Origin: Romanomermis culicivorax
Lineage: Eukaryota; Nematoda; Enoplea; Mermithida; Mermithidae
Assembly (NCBI GenBank): GCA_963922205.1
Contig: CAWUHX010000421.1
Span: 62,001-126,000, forward strand
Direction: 5' to 3'
DNA: 64,000 nt
Shown here: in pieces, positions 46,701-58,700 of the stretch
Layout of the letters: every line of letters begins with the position of its first letter
Numbering within the stretch: position 1 is the first letter of the stretch
Made by a program: the position numbers and the translations under genes
Notes under the pieces: model-generated
Seen by the model: only the letters and a program-made list of their open reading frames with translations
What the model was told of the DNA's origin: nothing
Databases searched by the model: none

Positions 46701-49700
46701 CTTATTCCGCTTATTCCAAAAAGAAAGGTTACGCCGGCGTTACGTTATATTCGAAAATTATGCCCATGAACGTAGATTACGGTTTGGGTGAGGTTTAAAT
46801 CAAAATTTTTTAAAATTTTAAATTTTTTTGAAATTTTAAAATTTTTTGAAATTTTAAAATTTTTTGAAATTTTAAAATTTTTTGAAATTTTGAAATTTTT
46901 TAAATTTTTCTTTGAAAAATTTTTGTCCATTTAAAGTTATTACTATTATTATTATGTATTTTCTATTTTTTAAATTTTTTGTCTCTTTAAATTCTTTTGG
47001 TTTTTTATTCCTTCATTTTTTGTTTTTTTTCAAATTTTTTTTCAAGTTTTTGGATTTTTTGTATCAAAATTTTTTTTTGGTTTTTTGAAATGAATTTTTT
47101 TTTTTAATCAAAAATTTGCGTCCATTGAAATTTTTTTGTGGTTTTTTGATTTTTTTTCTTTTCCTTTTTATATTTTATATAGCTTTTTTACGGTTTGGGT
47201 GAGGTTTAAATCGAAATTTTTTAAAATTTTAAATTTTTTTGAAATTTTAAAATTTTTTGAAATTTTGAAATTTTTGAAATTTTATAAATTTTTCTTTCAA
47301 AATTTTTTGTCCATTTAAAGTTATTACTTGTATTTTCTATTTTTTAAATTTTTTGTCTCTTTAAATTCTTTTGGTTTTTTATTCCTTCATTTTTTGTTTT
47401 TTTTTCAAATTTTTTTTCAAGTTTTTGGATTTTTTGTATGAAAATTTTTTTTTGGTTTTTTGAAATGAATTTTTTTTTTTAATCAAAAATTCGCGTCCAT
47501 TGAAATTTTTTGTGGTTTTTTTGATTTTTTTTCTTTTTCTTTTTATATTTTATATAGCTTTTTTACGGTTTGGGTGAGGTTTAAATCGAATTTTTTAAAA
47601 TTTTAAAATTTTAAATTTTTTTGAAATTTTGAATTTTTTGAAATTTTATAAATTTTTCTTTCAAAATTTTTTGTCCATTTAAAGTTATTACTTGTATTTT
47701 CTATTTTTTAAATTTTTTGTCTCTTTAAATTCTTTTGGTTTTTTATTCCTTCATTTTTTGTTTTTTTTCAAATTTTTTTTCAAGTTTTTGGATTTTTTGT
47801 ATCAAAATTTTTTTTTGGTTTTTTGAAATGAATTTTTTTTTTTAATCAAAAATTTGCGTCCATTGAAATTTTTTTGTGGTTTTTTGATTTTTTTTCTTTT
47901 CCTTTTTATATTTTATATAGCTTTTTTACGGTTTGGGTGAGGTTTAAATCGAAATTTTTTAAAATTTTAAATTTTTTTGAAATTTTAAAATTTTTTGAAA
48001 TTTTGAAATTTTTGAAATTTTATAAATTTTTCTTTCAAAATTTTTTGTCCATTTAAAGTTATTACTTGTATTTTCTATTTTTTAAATTTTTTGTCTCTTT
48101 AAATTCTTTTGGTTTTTTATTCCTTCATTTTTTGTTTTTTTTTTCAAATTTTTGTTTCAAGTTTTTGGATTTTTTGTATGAAAATTTTTTTTTGGTTTTT
48201 TGCAATGAATTTTTTTTTTAATCAAAAATTTGCGTCCATTGAAATTTTTTTGTGGTTTTTTGATTTTTTTACTTTTTATTTTTTTTTATTTTATATAGCT
48301 TTTTTACGGTTTGGGTGACGTTTAAATCGAAATATTTTAAAATTTTAAAATTTTAAATTTTTTTGAAATTTTGAATTTTTTGAAATTTTATAAATTTTTC
48401 TTTCAAAATTTTTTGTCCATTTAAAGTTATTACTTGTATTTTCTATTTTTAAATTTTTTGTCTCTTTAAATTCTTTTGGTTTTTTATTCCTTCATTTTTT
48501 GTTTTTTTTCAAATTTTTGTTTCAAGTTTTTGGATTTTTTGTATGAAAATTTTTTTTTGGTTTTTTGCAATGAATTTTTTTTTTAATCAAAAATTTGCGT
48601 CCATTGAAATTTTTTTGTGGTTTTTTGATTTTTTTACTTTTTATTTTTTTTTATTTTATATAGCTTTTTTACGGTTTGGGTGACGTTTAAATCGAAATAT
48701 TTTAAAATTTTAAAATTTTAAATTTTTTTGAAATTTTGAATTTTTTGAAATTTTATAAATTTTTCTTTCAAAATTTTTTGTCCATTTAAAGTTATTACTT
48801 GTATTTTCTATTTTTAAATTTTTTGTCTCTTTAAATTCTTTTGGTTTTTTATTCCTTCATTTTTTGTTTTTTTTCAAATTTTTGTTTCAAGTTTTTGGAT
48901 TTTTTGTATGAAAATTTTTTTTTGGTTTTTTGCAATGAATTTTTTTTTTAATCAAAAATTTGCGTCCATTGAAATTTTTTTGTGGTTTTTTGATTTTTTT
49001 TCTTTTCCTTTTTATATTTTATATAGCTTTCTTACGGTTTGGGTGAGGTTTAAATCGAAATTTTTTAAAATTTTAAATTTTTTTGAAATTTTAAAATTTT
49101 TTGAAATTCTGAAATTTTTTGAGATTTTGAATTTTTTGAAATTTTATAAATTTTTTTTCAAAATTTTTTGTCCATTTAAAGTTATTACTTGTATTTTCTA
49201 TTTTTTAAATTTTTTGTCTCTTTAAATTCTTTTGGTTTTTTATTCCTTCATTATTTGTTTTTTTCAAATTTTTTTTCAAGTTTTTGGATATTTTGTATGA
49301 AAATTTTTTTTTGTTTTTTGAAATGAATTTTTTTTAATCAAAAATTTGCGTCCATTGAAATTTTTTTGTGGTTTTTTGATTTTTTTTCTTTTCCTTTTTA
49401 TATTTTATATAGCTTTTTTACGGTTTGGGTGAGGTTTAAATCGAAATTTTTTAAAATTTTAAAATTTTAAATTTTTTTGAAATTTTAAAATTTTTTGAAA
49501 TTCTGAAATTTTTTGAAATTTTGAAATTTTTGAAATTTTAGAAAATTTTTCTTTCTAAAATTTTTGTCCATTTAAAGTTATTACTTGTATTTTCTATGTT
49601 TTAAATTTTTTGTCTCTTTAAATTCTTTTGGTTTTTTATTCCTTCATTTTTTGTTGTTTTTTTCAAATTTTTGTTTCAAGTTTTTGGATTTTTTGTATGA

Positions 49701-52700
49701 AAATTTTTTTTGATTAAAAATTTTTTTTTGGTTTTTTGATTTTTTACTTTTTATTTTTTTTATTTTATATAGCTTTTTTACGGTTTGGGTGAGGTTTAAA
49801 TCGAAATTTTTTAAAATTTTAAAATTTTAAATTTTTTTGAGATTTTAAAATTTTTTGAAATTCTGAAATTTTTTGAAATTTTGAAATTTTTGAAATTTTA
49901 TAAATTTTTCTTTCAAAATTTTTTGTCCGTTTAAAGTTATTACTGGTATTTTCTATTTTTTAAATTTTTTGTCTCTTTAAATTCTTTTGGTTTTTTATTC
50001 CTTCATTTTTTGTTTTTTTCAAATTTTTTTTCAAGTTTTTGGATATTTTGTATGAAAATTTTTTTTTGTTTTTTGAAATGAATTTTTTTTTTAATCAAAA
50101 ATTTGCGTCCATTGAAATTTTTTTGTGGTTTTTTGATTTTTTTTCTTTTCCTTTTTATATTTTATATAGCTTTCTTACGGTTTGGGTGAGGTTTAAATCG
50201 AAATTTTTTAAAATTTTAAATTTTTTTGAAATTTTAAAATTTTTTGAAATTCTGAAATTTTTTGAGATTTTGAATTTTTTGAAATTTTATAAATTTTTTT
50301 TCAAAATTTTTTGTCCATTTAAAGTTATTACTTGTATTTTCTATTTTTTAAATTTTTTGTCTCTTTAAATTCTTTTGGTTTTTTATTCCTTCATTATTTG
50401 TTTTTTTCAAATTTTTTTTCAAGTTTTTGGATATTTTGTATGAAAATTTTTTTTTGTTTTTTGAAATGAATTTTTTTTAATCAAAAATTTGCGTCCATTG
50501 AAATTTTTTTGTGGTTTTTTGATTTTTTTTCTTTTCCTTTTTATATTTTATATAGCTTTTTTACGGTTTGGGTGAGGTTTAAATCGAAATTTTTTAAAAT
50601 TTTAAAATTTTAAATTTTTTTGAAATTTTAAAATTTTTTGAAATTCTGAAATTTTTTGAAATTTTGAAATTTTTGAAATTTTAGAAAATTTTTCTTTCTA
50701 AAATTTTTGTCCATTTAAAGTTATTACTTGTATTTTCTATGTTTTAAATTTTTTGTCTCTTTAAATTCTTTTGGTTTTTTATTCCTTCATTTTTTGTTGT
50801 TTTTTTCAAATTTTTGTTTCAAGTTTTTGGATTTTTTGTATGAAAATTTTTTTTGATTAAAAATTTTTTTTTGGTTTTTTGATTTTTTACTTTTTATTTT
50901 TTTTATTTTATATAGCTTTTTTACGGTTTGGGTGAGGTTTAAATCGAAATTTTTTAAAATTTTAAAATTTTAAATTTTTTTGAGATTTTAAAATTTTTTG
51001 AAATTCTGAAATTTTTTGAAATTTTGAAATTTTTGAAATTTTATAAATTTTTCTTTCAAAATTTTTTGTCCGTTTAAAGTTATTACTGGTATTTTCTATT
51101 TTTTAAATTTTTTGTCTCTTTAAATTCTTTTGGTTTTTTATTCCTTCATTTTTTGTTTTTTTCAAATTTTTTTTCAAGTTTTTGGATATTTTGTATGAAA
51201 ATTTTTTTTTGTTTTTTGAAATGAATTTTTTTTAATCAAAAATTTGCGTCCATTGAAATTTTTTTGTGGTTTTTTGATTTTTTTTCTTTTCCTTTTTATA
51301 TTTTATATAGCTTTTTTACGGTTTGGGTGAGGTTTAAATCGAAATTTTTTAAAATTTTAAAATTTTAAATTTTTTGAAATTCTGAAATTTTTTGAAATTT
51401 TGAAATTTTTGAAATTTCATAAATTTTTCTTTCAAAAATTTTTGTTCATTTAATTACTTGTATTTTCTATTTTTTAAATTTTTTGTCTCTTTAAATTCTT
51501 TTGGTTTTTTATTCCTTCATTTTTTGTTTTTTTTTTCAAATTTTTTTTTCAAGTTTTCGGATTTTTTGTATGAAAATTTTTTTTGATTAAAAATTATTTT
51601 TTTTGGTTTTTTGAAATGAATTTTTTTTTAGTCAAAAATTTGCGTCCATTGAAATTTTTTTGTGGTTTTTTGATTTTTTTACTTTTTATTTTTTTTTATT
51701 TTATATAGCTTTTTTACGGTTTGGGTGAGGTTTAAATCGAAATTTTTTAAAATTTTAAATTTTTTTGAGATTTTGAATTTTTTGAAATTTAAAGTTATTA
51801 CTTGTATTTTCTATTTTTTAAATTTTTTGTCCCTTTAAATTCTTTGGTTTTTTATTCCTTCATTTTTTGTTTTTTAATTTTTGAATTTAAGAGGTTTAAA
51901 TTTGAATTTTTAAATTTTTTTTTGATTTAAAAATTTTTTTTTGTTTTTTTGAAATGAAATTTTCTTTTAATCAAAAATTTGCGTCCATTGAAATTTTTTT
52001 GTGGTTTTTTGATTTTTTTTCTTTTTATTTTTTTATTTTATATAGCTTTTTTACGGTTTGGGTGAGGTTTAAATCGAATTTTTTAAAATTTTAAAATTTC
52101 AAATTTTTTTGAAATTTTGAATTTTTTGAAATTTTATAAATTTTTCTTTCAAAATTTTTTGTCCATTTAAAGTTATTACTTGTATTTTCTATTTTTTAAA
52201 TTTTTTGTCTCTTTAAATTCTTTTGGTTTTTTATTCCTTCATTTTTTGTTTTTTTTTCAAATTTTTTTTCCAAGTTTTTGGATTTTTTGTATGAAAATTT
52301 TTTTTTGATTAAAAATTTTTTTTGGTTTTTTGAAATGAAATTTTTTTTGATCAAAAATTCGCGTCCATTGAATTTTTTTTTGTGGTTTTTTGATTTTTTT
52401 CTTTATTTTTTTATTTTGTAGCTTTTTTAATGTTTTTTTGCTTTTTCTTTAATTGAAAATTTCTTGTAATCAAAAATTTGCGTCCATTATAAAATAATTT
52501 TTTCTTTAAAATTTTCGTCCGTTCAAAACTGAAATTTTTTCGAATTTTTTGCTTTTTTCGAAGGTTTTTTTCCATTCTTTGAAAATTTTGTCATTTTTTC
52601 AAAAATTTTCTTATTTTTTGGTTTTTCAATTTTTTTTTGATTTCATCATATTTTTGTTATTTTTTTCAATTAAAATATATTTTTGAGTTTTTTTTTTGGT

Positions 52701-55700
52701 TATTTGATTTTCTTTTAATTTCTCTTTTTTCTTTTTTTCTTCTTTTTTTTCAATTTTTTACTCATTTTTTGCTTTAAAAAAATCGTTTTCCAATTTAAAA
52801 TTTTCGTCTATTTGAATGTTATTATTATTATTGTTTTTATTTTTTACAATTTTTTGTGTTTTTTTTAATTTTTTGTTTCTTTCTATTTTTAACGGTTTTT
52901 AAATTTTTCTGGTTTTTTGAAATTTTTTGAATTTTTTCATTCAAAACAAGATTTAAATTGTTTTGATTTTTCGAAATTTAAATTTGTTTTGATTTTTCGA
53001 AATCGAAATTTTTTTTCTGATTTTATGAATTTAAAAACTTTTGTTTAATTTCTTATTTTTTAAAAAAATTTTCCATTTTTTAAAATTTTTCTGATTAAAA
53101 ATTTTTGTGCATCGAAATTTTTTTCTATGAAAAATTTTTGTCCATTTAAAAGTTTTTTCTTCAAATGAAATTCATTTATTTTTTTATAATTTTTTTCCCT
53201 ATTTCTTCATTTTTTTCTTTTTTTAATTTTTTTGGTTATTTTAATTGAATTTTTTTAATCAAAAATTTGCGTCCATTGAAATTTTTTTTTTTGAAAATTT
53301 TTTGCCTATTTAAAAGTTATTTTTAAAATTTTTTCATTTATTTATTTTTATATTTTTTTGTTTTACAATTTTTTGGCTATTTATTTTCATATTTTAGTTT
53401 TTTTAATTTTTTGGCTTTTTATTTTTTTAATTTTTAAATTTTTTGCTTTTTAAATTTATTATTGTTTTTTTGAATGCAACTTTACTTTTTTTGAAATTTT
53501 TTTTAGTTTTTTTATTTCTTTTTTTATTGGTTTTTTAAATTTTTGCTTTTTTTCATTTGAAATTTTTTTTTAATCAAAAATTTGCATCTATTGAAACTTT
53601 TTTTCAAAAATTTTCGTAGATTTAAAAGTTACTTTTATTATTTTATTTTATCATTTTTTAATTTATCAGGTTTTTTAATTTTTTTTTGGTTTTTTTTAAA
53701 TTTTTACTCTTTTTTTAAATTTGTTTTTTGATTTTTTCAATTAAAAATTTTGTTAATCAAAAATTTTCGTTGATTTAAAAGATATTATTATTATTTTTAT
53801 TTTTTAAATTTTTTGCGTTTTTAGATTTTTTTGTTTTTTCAATTTTTTTTTTTTTAAATTTTTTTCAATCAAAATTTTTTGTCCATTTGAAAGTTATTAT
53901 TATGATTGTTTTTTTTTATTCGGTTTTAAATTTTTTTGTTTCTTTTTTTAATTTTTTATTTTAAAAAATTTTCATCTTCTCTATTATTTTTTTGAAATTT
54001 TAAAATTTTAAATTTTTTTGAAATTTTATAAATTTTTCTTTCAAAAATTTTTGTCCATTTAAAGTTATTACTTGTATTTTCTATTTTTTAAATTTTTTGT
54101 CTCTTTAAATTCTTTTGGTTTTTTATTCCTTCATTTTTTGTTTTTTAATTTTTTAATTTAAGAGGTTTAAATTTGAATTTTTCAAATTTTTTTTTCAAGT
54201 TTTTGGATTTTTTGTATGAAAATTTTCTTGATTAAAAATTATTTTTTTTGGTTTTTTGAAATGAATTTTTTCTAATCAAAAATTTGCGTCCATTGAAATT
54301 TTTTTGTGGTATTTTGTTTTTTTTTCTTTTTATATTTTATATAGCTTTTTTACGGTTTGGGTGAGGTTCAAATCGAAATTTTTTAAAATTTTAAATTTTT
54401 TTAAAATTTTAAATTTTTTTGAAATTTTAAAATTTTTTAAATTTTTCTTTAAAAAATTTTTGTTTATTTAAAGTTATTACTATTATTATTATGTATTTTC
54501 TATTTTTTAAATTTTTTGTCTCTTTAAATTCTTTTGGTTTTTTATTCCTTCATTTTTTGTTTTTAAATTTTTAAATTTAAGAGGTTCAAATTTGAATTTT
54601 TCAAATTTTTTTTTCAAGTTTTTGGATTTTTTGTATGAAAATTTTCTTGATTAAAAATTATTTTTTTTGGTTTTTTGAAATGAATTTTTTCTAATCAAAA
54701 ATTTGCGTCCATTGAAATTTTTTTGTGGTTTTTTGTTTTTTTTTCTTTTTATATTTTATATAGCTTTTTTACGGTTTGGGTGAGGTTCAAATCGAAATTT
54801 TTTAAAATTTTAAATTTTTTTAAAATTTTAAATTTTTTTGAAATTTTAAAATTTTTTAAATTTTTCTTTAAAAAATTTTTGTTTATTTAAAGTTATTACT
54901 ATTATTATTATGTATTTTCTATTTTTTAAATTTTTTGTCTCTTTAAATTCTTTTGGTTTTTTATTCCTTCATTTTTTGTTTTTTTCACATTTTTTTTCAA
55001 GTTTTTGGATTTTTTTGTATGAAAATTTTTTTTGATTAAAAATTTTTTTTGGTTTTTTGAAATGAATTTTTTTTTAATCAAAAGTTTGCGTCCATTGAAA
55101 TTTTTTTGTGGTTTTTTGATTTTTTTACTTTTTATTTTTTTTAATTTTATATAGCTTTTTTACGGTTTGGGTGAGGTTTAAATCGAAATTTTCTAAAATT
55201 CTAAAATTTTAAATTTTTTTGAAATTTTATAAATTTTTCTTTCAAAAATTTTGGTCCATTTAAAGTTATTACTTGTATTTTCTATTTTTTAAATTTTTTG
55301 TCTCTTCAAATTCTTTTGGTTTTTTATTCCTTCATTTTTTGTTTTTTTTCAAATTTTTTTTTCAAGTTTTCGGATTTTTTGTATGAAAATTTTTTTTGAT
55401 TAAAAATTATTTTTTTTTGGTTTTTTGAAATGAATTTTTTCTAATCAAAAATTTGCGTCCATTGAAATTTTTTTGTGGTTTTTTGTTTTTTTTTCTTTTT
55501 ATATTTTATATAGCTTTTTTACGGTTTGGGTGAGGTTCAAATCGAAATTTTTTAAAATTTTAAATTTTTTTAAAATTTTAAATTTTTTTGAAATTATAAA
55601 ATTTTTTAAATTTTTCTTTAAAAAATTTTTGTTTATTTGAAGTTATTACTATTATTATTATGTATTTTCTATTTTTTAAATTTTTTGTCTCTTTAAATTC

Positions 55701-58700
55701 TTTTGGTTTTTTATTCCTTCATTTTTTGTTTTTAAATTTTTAAATTTAAGAGGTTTAAATTTGAATTTTTAAATTTTTTTTTGATTTTTAAAATTTTTTT
55801 TCAAATTTTTGGATTTTTTGTACGAAAATTTGTTTTTGATTAAAAATTTTTTTTTGTTTTTTTGAAATGAATTTTTTTTTAATCAAAAATTTGCGTCCAT
55901 TGAAATTTTTTTGTGGTTTTTTGATTTTTTTTTCTTTTTTTTTTATTTTATATAGCTTTCTTACGGTTTAGTTGAGGTTTAAGTCGAAATTTTTTAAAAT
56001 TCTAAAATTTTAAATTTTTTTGAAATTTTAAAATTTTTTGAAATTTTAAAATTTTTTGAAATTTTATAAATTTTTCTTTCAAAAATTTTTGTCCATTTAA
56101 AGTTATTACTTGTATTTTCTATTTTTTAATTTTTTTGTCTCTTTAAATTCTTTTGGTTTTTTATTTATTTACTCTTTTTTTCTTTTTTTAAATTTTTTTT
56201 TTGATTTTTTCAATTAAAAATTTTGTTAATCAAAAATTTTCGTCGATTTAAAAGGTATTATTATTATTTTTATTTTTTAAATTTTTTTTTGCGTTTTTAG
56301 ATTTTTTTGTTTTTTCAAATTTTTTTTTTGAAATTTTTTTCAATCAAAATTTTTTGTCCATTTGAAATTTAATATTATGATTGTTTTTTTTATTCGGTTT
56401 TAAATTTTTTTGTTTTTTTTAATTTACTTTTTTAAAAAATTTTCATCTTCTCAATTTTTTTTTTGAAAAATTAAAATTTTTTGCTTTAAATAATTTTATT
56501 TTTCAATTTTTTTTTAAAAAAATTTTTCTCCCAAATTTTAATTTTGGGTGTTTTTTTCTTAATTTGAGGATTGAAATTTTCAAATTTTTTTTTAAATTTT
56601 CGTCCAAATTGCTCAATTTTCATTGTTTTTTTTTGTTCAGGTAAACCCGAACACGACGAAGAAGGACGTGTTATAACGGCCGAATATGAAAAATTCTATT
56701 TAGTCGGTGCTTGTAAGTTTACAATTTTTATTTTTTTTTCTATTTTTTTTATTTTTTTTCTATTTTTTTCTATTTTTCTTTTTTATTTTTTATTTTTTTA
56801 TTTTATTTTTTTTTTTATTTTTTTTTACATTCCATAATTTAAATTTTGTTTACACTCTATTTGGCACGTCAAAATTTTATAAAAAGTGTAAAATGTGTAG
56901 GATTCGATCAAATTGTTCACATTAAATTCAAAATTTTTTAATTTTTTTTCTAAATTTTTATGCGAATATTTTTAATTTCTTTTTTTGTTTTTTATTTATT
57001 TTTTTCTTTAATTTATTTTTAAATTATAATTTTCATTTCAAAAAAAATTTGTATTTTTTTATTTTGCTGAAAAAATAACAAAAATTAAAAGAACAGATGT
57101 TCATGAGAAAAATGAATCCAAAAAATGAAAAAAAAAATGAAAAAACAAAAAAAAAGAAAAAAACGGAAAAAAGACAAAAAATGTCAAAAATACGATGAAA
57201 AAAGTAAAAAGGATTTCAAAAAAACTGAAAAAATAAATTGAAAAATTTGGAAACATTGAAAAAATTCAAAAAATGTTCTAAAAAATGGAAAAATCAAGAG
57301 AATAAAAAATGAAAGAATGAAAACAAAAAAAATCAAAAAAATAAAAAATTTATAAAATACGCAAATTAAAACGAAAAAAACCAACAAAAAATAAAAAAAC
57401 ACAAAAAAAAATTGAAAAAATTAAATTTGAAAACATTGAAAAAAATGCATAAAAATTCAAGTTTGAAAATTTTATACATGTTTATGAGAAAAATGAATCC
57501 AAAAAATAAAAAAAATGAGAAAAAGAAAAAAAATGGAAAAAAGACAAAAAATGTCAAAAATACGATGAAAAAAGTTGAAAGGATTTCAAAAAACTGAAAA
57601 AAATAAATTAAAAAATTTGGAAACATTGAAAAAATTCAAAAAATGATCTAAAAAATGGAAAAAAAAGAGAAACGAAAAAAGCAAAAAACTGAAAAAACAA
57701 GAGAATAAAAAATGAAACAAATAAAATGAAAGAATGAAAACAAAAAAATCAAACTAATCAAAAAAACAAAAAATTTAAAAAATTCGGAAAATAAAACAAA
57801 AAAACAAAAAAAAACTGAAAAAACAAGAGAATAAAAAATGAAAGAATGAAAAGAAAAAAATCAAAAAAACAAAAAATTTATAAAATGCACAAATTAAAAC
57901 GAAAAAAAAACCAACAAAAAATGAAAAAAAAACACAAAAAAACTGAAAAAATTAAATTTGAAAACGTTGAAAAAAATGCATAAAAATTTAAGTTTGAAAA
58001 TTTAATACATGTTCATGAGAAAAATGAATCCAAAAAGTAAAAAAAGGAAAAACAAAAAAAAAATGAAAAAACGGAAAAAAGACAAAAAATGCCAAAAATA
58101 CGATGAAAAAAGTAGAAAGGATTTCAAAAAACAGAAAAAATAAATTGAAAAATTTGGAAACATTGAAAAAATTCAAAAAATGATCTCAAAAATGGAAAAA
58201 AGAGAAACGAAAAAAGCAAAAAACTGAAAAAACAAGAGAATAAAAAATGAAAGAATGAAAACAAAAAAAAAATCAAAAAAACAAAAAATTTATAAAATGC
58301 AAAAAATAAAATGAAAAAACCAACAAAAAATGAGAAAAACACAAAAAAAACTGAAAAAAATAAAATTTGAAAACGTTGAAAAAAATGCATAAAAATTTAA
58401 GTTTGAAAATTTTATACATGTTCATGAGAAAAATGAATCCAAAAAGTAAAATAATGAAAAAACAAAAAAAAGAAAAAAAACGGAAAAAATACAAAAAATG
58501 TCAAAAATACGATGAAAAAAGTTGAAAAATTTTTCAATATTTTTGTTTTTTTTCTTTAATTAAATTTTTTGTTTTTTTTGTTTTTTATCACTTTTTTCAA
58601 AAAAAATAATTTTTTTAATTTCTAGACGTCCCAAATAGTAGCCGAGGTTTAATTCGTTTGGTTTTTTTTATTTTTTTATTGAAAAAATAAAAATGAAAAA

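Noticed and set aside
56707..58494. Phe-rich hydrophobic frames in intron 9 as membrane proteins
   Set aside because: Poly-Phe/Ile from T/A homopolymers; no start context, no family and overlapping frames on both strands.
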